A DNA stretch of 64,000 nt, taken from contig NC_134701.1 of assembly GCF_043290135.1 (NCBI RefSeq), forward strand, positions 34,251,501-34,315,500, in the 5' to 3' direction. The position numbers and the translations under genes are program-made. Below are positions 57,063 through 64,000 of this stretch, one piece after another. Origin of the DNA: Rhipicephalus microplus (lineage: Eukaryota; Arthropoda; Arachnida; Ixodida; Ixodidae). A model generated the notes under the pieces. It saw nothing but the letters and a program-made list of their open reading frames with translations, had not been told where the DNA came from and made no database searches. Every line of letters begins with the position of its first letter. Positions within the stretch are counted from its first letter, which is position 1.

Positions 57063-58996
57063 TCTGAGCAACGGGAAGCACAGCTGCGCCTCCAGCGGGA
57101 ACTGCGAGAACTAGAATGGCAACTATGGCGCAAGTGATGGGTAACACTTCAGTGTCTAGAAATATTCTGCCTAGTGTGCTGAGCGCGGGCTAGGAGATGG
57201 CCCCGGAGCTGATGACTGCCGGCGGCACCCGCATGGTGCGCTGCTGTGTAAGCGGGTGCATTTGCGTTCAATCCTTGCGCTCCGCAAGCTCTGCAAAGCT
57301 TTCAGGAGGCCGAGCCACCTCAGGCTAACTATTTTTCTGCATTTTCGAAGTGTTTTTACACGATGCTTTATTGTATAAGAACTACTCGATTATTTACACA
57401 GTATTAGCGCTTTGCAATACCACCTGAAGATCATTTCGTGGCATACATTTCGCCATCTGCTACAGCCCGCAAAAAAAAAAGAGGCAAATCCTACGTAGCT
57501 TGTGAATTAATGCTATGCAAAGCATGCTGATGAAACGCGACTCTGTTGTAATTCTTTATTAGGCGAAACACTACGAAGTGGCCTAAATTTTGTGAGTGTG
57601 ATGTTTAGGATGGTTTGAGCACTTCCACTACTGTGCAGCGGCACAGGAAACAGGCAGGGAGACGAGTATAAACATTTATATACAAAAGCAAAGCTATGAA
57701 AAGTCAGTGATGCGGACACTGTCGGGATGACCACTACGGCTCATGAGGAAGAAGAGTCCCGCAGACTCACGACTCTCGCGCAGCGGTGGCGTCGTCTAGG
57801 AGATGCCTGGCCCAGGGCAACCTCGGACCTTGTTCTCGACCTCGGACCTTGTGTTGACCTCGAGCTCTTGATCACCGCCCGGACGTAGCAGTTCCACGTG
57901 CGGGTTCTTGCCAGCACAGCACCGTCTCTGCCGTGCTGAAATGCTGCCTGCCACAGCTGTGGTGCGGCATTCCTCGCCTTGGCGAGGGCACAGCCAGGTA
58001 CCCTCGGGTGCACAGCTCGTGAGCTCGCGGCCCACGTCCGAGTCTGGCGCGTCGCTCGGTACGCTTTGGCACCGCTCGGTGATCCTCAATTCAGCCAGCA
58101 ACTCCCCTGGCACCTGGATTCTCGGCCACCCTGGACCTGGCCCGGCTCCGTGGTCCGCCGTGCACACGCCCGCTTCTCGCCCGGCAGAACGTCTGGCTTG
58201 GCCGAGCTCAGAATTGCACGCACTGGCCCGAACACTGCGAGCGCGCCTCGTACCCTCCGTGCCACCGCGCTCTTCTTTTTTGTCCCTCAGCGCTCGGTGA
58301 TCCGCGCCGACGTTTTTGCGATACTTACACGTCACATGTGATGAGTGAAGATAACGACGATAAAGACGGAAGACAGCGGGCCAAAGTGTCAGACGCAGGC
58401 TATCCAGGTTCCGGCCAGGGAACGCGGCTTTCCATGCTACTGCCGTCCAACTACACGCTGGGGTGGCGTTGCCGGCACGAGTACTGCATCTCGGGGCGCG
58501 GCCTGTCCTGCTGTTCTCTTTCTGGCCGAGGGCATCGCGGATCTCGGCGAGGCGTCTCCACGGTCAGCCGTTCAGCACAGCGATGAACGTGGCTTGGCTA
58601 ATGGTCACGGTTGCGCCAAGCATCGCGTCTCAGCGCACGCTCTTCACTGGATGGGCTGGCCATTTCACGCTTGGAGCATCACGTCTCCGATGCGGGTTGA
58701 CTGCTCCCTAGGCGCACCCACGCCGTCAAACGTCGTCAAGCGCAGTCGTCAGGAGAGCGTCGCACTTCGGCAAGTGAGCCCACTTCAGATCGCCTTTCCA
58801 CCGCCTCCTATCCTGCACCTCAATGGCGTCTGTCGTACCGCCGATCTGGCTCTTAGGTTTTCGATCTTTCCTATTTTAACGCTGATTGGTCATTTTTTAA
58901 ATCAAACTTAGTTATCTCTGTTGGTTGTACGTACCTTTTGTGCCTCATTGTTTTCTATGTTTATTTTTTGTGTTTTGTCATAAACGTCGTGTGTGT
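57063..58996. other. unassigned region with a CpG-rich block
   Basis: 57740-58330 and 58440-58800 are GC-rich and open in several frames on both strands without recognised motifs. On minus, 57550-57690 has AATAAA-like and TATA-like elements, so a solo LTR is possible. I see no firm boundary, no coding gene and no second copy in the window. Confidence 0.35.
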
Positions 58997-59796
58997 TCAG
59001 AAATCAGAAATCAGAAATGCTTTTATTTTCTAACGAAATTGTTGGGGGTCCTTCAGGCGAAAATCTGCATAGTACAACTTGAATGTGCCTGAAGGCCCTC
59101 ACATGGCAGCAGTAACACTAAAACCAACATAAATACAGATGTTTAGCATATATCCAAATATAATACACCATTTCAATTGAAACTCGGAACTTGCAACATG
59201 TTAAATAACACTATTGATTTCCCGCGAACACATGGTACTTAAAATTAACATAGAAATGTAATACATATGTGAGAAGAGATGTGACAATACATTGTCATAC
59301 ATAAGAAACAATAGTATTTACAACACTAAGAAAAGCACTGCTACAAATATGGCTATGATGCACAATACGATGATACTTTGTATTATGAAACACTGAGCAC
59401 GAAGTAGATTATATAACAGAAAATGCGAAAATGTAATAACGATGTCTTTTATATGTTCATTCCGATTTACAAAAGTATTGTCTAATTTGTTTGCGAGTCA
59501 AAGTATTCGGATTAAATGTTTCCCCTTGCACTTTATTTAACAACGAAGGTAGGCTATGTCGTAGTGACTGCATAAGATAATTTGTGCGTCTGAATGGCAC
59601 TAACCACCTGTCTTGGCTACGAGTGTGCGAGTCACTTTTTTTGTATTCGAGTCGTGACGTTTGTTTTAGGAAGGATTTGATATTGTCGGAGCCGAAACAA
59701 AATGAAAATAAAAGTCGGTATTCGTAAAGATTTGTTGCACGTACTATATATGTTTTTGAAAAAGTTGAGCGCTAGGATGAAAATAGGGTACATTGG

Positions 59797-62218
59797 CTAT
59801 TTGTCGAAGCGCGCGTTTTTGAAGTTGAAGAAGTGTACGAATATTAGCTTTCGAGGTGGTGGCCCATACAAGCGCACAATAGTGAAGATGCGATTCGAAC
59901 AAGGCGTAATATATTTCAACTTCACCTTCTCAGGGAAAAAATGCAGACAGCGAGACAGCACACCAGCGGCAGATGACAACGATCTTGATATTAGTTCAAC
60001 GTGATCGGTCCAATTCATGTGTTCTGAAAACGTAACGCCTAACACTTTGTATTTCCTCAACATTTCAATGGGAGCACCGTCTAAGAATAATTCTTGATTG
60101 AAACAAGACTGGCTGCCTCTCGCCCTGAACAATATGGCTTTCGATTTTGAGCTGTTAATTCTTAGGGCATTATTACGAGACCACGCGGACAGATTAGAAA
60201 GAATATTGCGAGATTTCGGCGACAGATCATCACGTTCATGGCCAGAGACAAACAAACTTGTACAGTCAGCGTACAGCACAATGAATACATCACTAACAAT
60301 ATCAGCAATGCCATTCACATAGACATTAAATAAGGTCGGTCCCAATACGCTACCCTGTGGTACTCCCGATTTAATTTCGCGATACGAAGAGCAGAAATTT
60401 TCAATAGCAACGCACTGAGTTCGTCCGGAGAGGTATGATCGAAACAACAAGTTTGTCACGCATCGAATGCCGTAGCTGTCAAGCCTTCTTATTAAAATTT
60501 AATAATTTAGGCGATCGAATGCCTTGCTATAGTCTATAAATATACCTAAAGTTAGTTTTCCTGCATCAATGTTATCAAGTATTAGCTCCTTTTGACATAA
60601 AAATGCCGTCTCTGTCGACCTGCCTGGGCGGAATCCGTGCTGACCGTTAGACAGAAGGTTATTGTTTATAAAAAGTCATTGATTCTAGCTGAGATCACCT
60701 TCTCTAAACCCTTAGAAAACGTGGACAGAATATAAATAGGCCTATTGTTTCCTAAGTCATTTCGATTACCGCCTTTGAAAATCACTGAGACCCTGGCTTT
60801 CTTCATAGCACTTGGAAAATGGCCAGTTTCTAGAACAATATTAAACACAAATGCAAGGTGGATTGCTATGACGTCAATTACAAATTTTATTTGTCTGATT
60901 TGAATACCATCTGCCTCAACAGCATTGCTGTTTTTTAGTTCCAAAAATGTAGGAGAAATCTCAGTGCTATCAGTCGGCTCGAAAAAAATGTATGCATACA
61001 TCTGTTAACAGCTTTGCCAGTGACCGCGCTATCCGATGGCGTCATCATGTTCGCGAAGTGATTATTGAAGCGTTCAGTTAAAGCGACGCCTGTGACCTTT
61101 CATTGTTTAGGGTGACTTCATGGAAAGGCTGTTACACATTTTTTTGTCTTAAGGCATTGTTAATAATTTTCCACGTTTTTTCTGGATTTTTTCTCTCTAC
61201 CGAAGCAAAAAGAGTTTCATAATAGTGGGTTTTAGCCTTTCGCAGTTCTTTCTTTATTGCATTTCGTAACTTCTTAAATGCAACGAGATCGCTTTCTTCA
61301 CGCGTGCGTAAAAATCTATTGAATAACGTATTTTTCTTACTTATCATCTTAACGTGTTGAGGCTGCACCCAAGGCTTTCTAATACGTTTAATTATTTTGC
61401 CTTTTTTATCGGAAAAGATAAATTGTAAATATGAGTGAAAATGGACAGGAATTAGCCGTACGCCTCACTAGCATCTTTTTTCTTATACAAAGAGGACCAG
61501 TCTGTGCGCAGTGCAAGTGCGCGAAAATGTTGCATATTTTCCTTAGATAGACATCTATAACTGAACGTGGTATCAGGCAAGCGTTTTTCATTGACATAAA
61601 ATGTGCATACTACGTATATTGGGCAGTGGTCGCTGACATCATAGCTGATGGTCCCGGCTGTATAAATACGTGTACCAGCGTTAACTATGAAACTATCGAG
61701 AGCCGATTGACAAGATGCCGTCACACGAGTAGGTGTTTTGATAACGCTACAGAAACAGAGGGAATCCATAAGGTTAATTGTCGCACGGGTGAAGTGCCAT
61801 CATCGAGCATGTTAGCGTTGAAGTCACCACCAAGAAGAACTTTGTACTTGTGAAAAGAAGCCTGCTCTAAAAGTTTTTCAGTGAATTCTTAAAAATTAGA
61901 CACGTTGCCAGTAGGTGGTCGGTAAATCACGACAAACAAAATGTTGTCCAATTTAACGCTGAGCACTTCATAATGGGGCGTGGTGCAGGTCAATTGCTCA
62001 AGCACATCGCAATGTGTGCCCCGCTTAACATGCAGTGCAACGCCACCACCACGTTTTCCTGCGCGATTAACAAAGCAGTGGCTATAGCCATCTATGATAA
62101 GAATTTCACTGTGTTCTTGATACCATGTTTCAGAGAACATAACATCAAATGAAAAAGTAAACTCGGCAACAAACATTGCTAGAATGTCTTGCTTATGAGT
62201 GAGTGAACGCGAGTTCAC
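59797..62218 (-). pseudogene. ORF2 of the second CR1/L2-like LINE
   Basis: Broken minus-strand frames. Endonuclease 61889-62218: FSETWYQEH, KRGGGVALHV, VIYRPPTGN. 61452-61769 contains SYDVSDHCPIYV. Linker 61132-61368. RT entry 60666-61001: ISPTFLELKNSNAVEADGI and GNNRPIYILSTFSK. RT core 59797-60459: KSGVPQGSVLGPTLFNVYV, a catalytic box reading YADC (Cys codon 60262-60264), and KVLGVTFSEHMNWTDHV. The second catalytic Asp is lost and there are several frameshifts. Confidence 0.8.
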
Positions 62219-62339
62219 ATGAAGGGCAGAAATATTTCTCCCGTGTGAAGGCAGGGCGGCGGTAAGCTAAATTCTCGATACATTGTGCAGTCAAAAGGAA
62301 TATGAAGACTATAAGATTACGTATACCGTATTCTACGCG

Positions 62340-62735
62340 ATCTTTTGAAGGTCAGCCTCCGAAGCAATATGAATTACACTGCTAGCCTCAGTTTTGCGCG
62401 CAAGTACCTTTCCGTTTCGCGTCCATATAAAGCGCCATTGATATTCACGTCTTCTTGCCAAGGCAAGTGAAAGAAGACGCTTCAACGCCAGCAGAGATGC
62501 TCATTAACAAATACTCTGGCATCATCAGGAATTCCAACCTGGTTATTTCGCACCCTGGCCTTCCGCGCCTTCTCAAGAACAGTGTACCTCTTCTGTACGC
62601 TCTTGAACTGAACAATTATGTTAGACTTTCCAGCTTCTCGGGTGGGCACACGGTGACAAACTTCAATATCAGAAGGTGCTATGTGCTCTCCAAGTGCATC
62701 ACCAATTTTTCCAACGAGTCCTGCAACACATTCGT
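62340..62735 (-). pseudogene. ORF1 remnant of the second CR1/L2-like LINE
   Basis: Reading minus from 62735: VGKIGDALGEHIAPSDIEV, CHRVPTREAG, VFVNEHLCWR, a stop, then after a frame change RFIWTRNGKVLARKTEASS. These segments align in order with ORF1 at 39142-39834 (GELVGEPISDSDIDICHRV, VIYVNEHL, FVWSSGGKILARKDETS). The N-terminal coiled coil is absent. Confidence 0.7.
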
Positions 62736-64000
62736 TTTCCTGTTGTATACCCCAAACCAGGCAAGCAAATCAGCACGGACAACCTCAGACCTATATCATT
62801 AACTTCATGTGCCGGCAAATTGGTGGAAACAATGGTTAGAGGCCGTCTCGCCACGTACCTCGAGAGCAAGGGGCATTTCGTAGATTCCATGTTTGGCTTT
62901 AGGCTCCACCTGTCTGCGCAAGATATCCTCTTGCAACTAAAACGAGACATCATCCAACCCATTCCCTCGACACACAACGACAGAGCAATCCTTGCACTCG
63001 ACCTTAAAGGCGCATTCGACAACGTTAAACATGAAAGCATCCTGAAGAACTCGAATAGTGCCCGTTGCGGTAAGAAAGTATTTGCCTACATCAGAGACTT
63101 CCTCTCTGAAAGACTGGCGTTCATTCGCATAGATAACGAGGAACATGGACCATTCAAAATGTGGACGCGGGGAACCCCGCAAGGAGCTGTCCTGTCTTCG
63201 CTGCTATTCAACATTGCCATGATGAACCTCCCGCAAGCATTGGCAGTAGTGGAAGGAATATATCATGTAATATACGCCGATGATATAACAATCTGGATGA
63301 ATCGGGGTAGTTTAGGAGAAATTGAAGACCGCCTGCAGCAGGCCGCCTCCATTGTGGAGGACTATGCGGCCCAGTGTGGGTTGCAGTGCGCTCCAACCAA
63401 ATCTGAATTCCTGCATATCAGAGAAAGCATTGAAGATAGGACGACCCTGAACTTGATGGTATCAGGATCAACAATACGAGAGGTTTCAGAACTACGAATA
63501 CTTGGCCTTCTGATTCACAACAGAACAAAAAACAGCACCACGCTAGACAAGCTACGGAAAATTGGAGAACAGGTAGGGCACATGATCCGCCGAGTGTCAA
63601 ACAAGTGCGGGGGGCTACGAGGAAGTGACGCGATTCAGCTCGCCAATGCTTTTGTAACTAGTAGGATTCTATATTCAATACCGTACTTACGAATGACTAA
63701 ACACGAAGAGAACAGATTCGATGCTATTCTTAGGAAAGTAATTAAGCGCGCACTTAATTTACCCATCAGCACTTCAAATCAGAAACTCTCTGCATTCGGA
63801 GTCTTTAACTCTATACAAGAGCTCCAAGAAGCCCACCTCACAAATCAATATACGCGTCTTACGCAGGCGCCCCCAGGGCGGTGCCTACTGGACCGCCTCT
63901 TGATCCGGCACGAATGCGAAATCGTAAACGCGGAGCGTATTACTGAACTTTGGAGAACAAAACTCTGGGTGTCCCCGCTTCCCCGCAATATTACCAGGGA
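62736..64000 (+). mobile_element. I-type LINE, 5'-truncated, continuing past the window
   Basis: A plus-strand LINE starts within the RT domain near 62736, next to the ORF1 remnant of the minus-strand LINE, and continues to the window end. The RT style (GTPQGAVLS, YADDITIW) resembles I-type LINEs common in ticks. A 3' RNase H, if present, would be outside the window. Confidence 0.7.
62739..64000 (+). CDS. LINE reverse transcriptase, open frame running off the window
   Basis: The frame is open for about 420 codons from 62739 to the last base, with no stop. The first ATG is 62832, but homology to RT starts upstream at VVYPKPGKQ. Motifs: DNLRPISLTSCAGKLVE, ALDLKGAFDNVKHE with the first catalytic Asp, GTPQGAVLSSLLFNIAM, and catalytic YADDITIW at 63273-63296. 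Then the thumb segment LRILGLLIHN follows. The RT catalytic residues are all present. The N-terminal endonuclease is missing through 5' truncation. Confidence 0.8.

Larger units (their letters stand above)
58997..62735 (-). mobile_element. second CR1/L2-like LINE, decayed
   Basis: Minus-strand element with a heptamer tail of three TCAGAAA units on plus (58997-59017), a stem-loop just inside (ccttcaggc 59050-59058, gcctgaagg 59087-59095), ORF2 remnants (59797-62218) and ORF1 remnants (62340-62735). It has the same layout as the LINE at 35943-40519 but a different subfamily and many stops. Its 5' side ends where the I-type LINE begins (about 62736). Confidence 0.85.

Noticed and set aside
57796..58335. 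179-codon minus-strand frame as a gene
   Set aside because: GC-rich block open in several frames on both strands; no motif.

Overview
The window looks like repeat-dense intergenic or heterochromatic DNA from a hard tick, most likely a metastriate ixodid. The main evidence is five recognisable copies of a tRNA-derived SINE with a (TTGA)n tail that matches the Ruka family of ixodid ticks. It also contains tick-style CR1/L2, RTE and I-type LINEs, Ty3/gypsy elements and long (GATA)n tracts. I found no convincing host protein-coding gene. Species assignment is inference.

Layout. 1-3.8 kb: a decayed LINE (endonuclease, RT, C-terminal zinc motif) cut by a Ruka SINE with a perfect 11-bp target duplication. 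3.8-20.2 kb: mostly unrecognised AT-rich DNA with Ruka copies, a 21-bp perfect inverted repeat (5.2 kb), a core-promoter-like segment with a tiny ORF (10.4-10.7 kb) and LINE fragments (7.7 kb and 16.9-18.2 kb). 20.2-28.2 kb: a composite repeat of 147-bp tandem units, a GC-rich MITE-like block and a pure 367-bp (GATA)n tail. It is split by a complete, recent Ty3/gypsy element with 406-bp LTRs and target duplication atac. 30.4-31.5 kb: a degenerate minisatellite and a gypsy gag scrap.

31.6-43.5 kb: a second gypsy lineage, very decayed, with 206-bp LTR-like ends. Its gag is interrupted by a nearly intact CR1/L2-like LINE with tandem 259-bp promoter monomers, and by a second copy of the composite 147-bp/GATA element. 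44.2-44.6 kb: a GGAC/GGAT array growing from a LINE 3' tail. 44.7-55.6 kb: a decayed plus-strand gypsy element, split by a minus-strand gypsy element of the same lineage (46.8-52.4 kb, target duplication atat); each carries a Ruka SINE. 56.0-57.1 kb: a 5'-truncated RTE-type LINE with an open frame. 57.1-59.0 kb: an unexplained GC-rich block. 59.0-62.7 kb: a second, decayed CR1/L2-like LINE. From about 62.74 kb to the window end: an I-type LINE with an open RT frame that continues beyond the window.

The genes shown are therefore selfish-element genes (gag, protease, RT, RNase H, integrase, LINE ORF1 and ORF2). The nesting gives a relative insertion order. The two most notable structures are the composite 147-bp tandem-repeat element present in two copies with the same architecture, and the LINE whose 5' UTR is built of repeated TATA-Inr promoter units, similar in plan to mouse L1 monomers. 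No sequence search was run; family names come from motifs and comparisons within the window.
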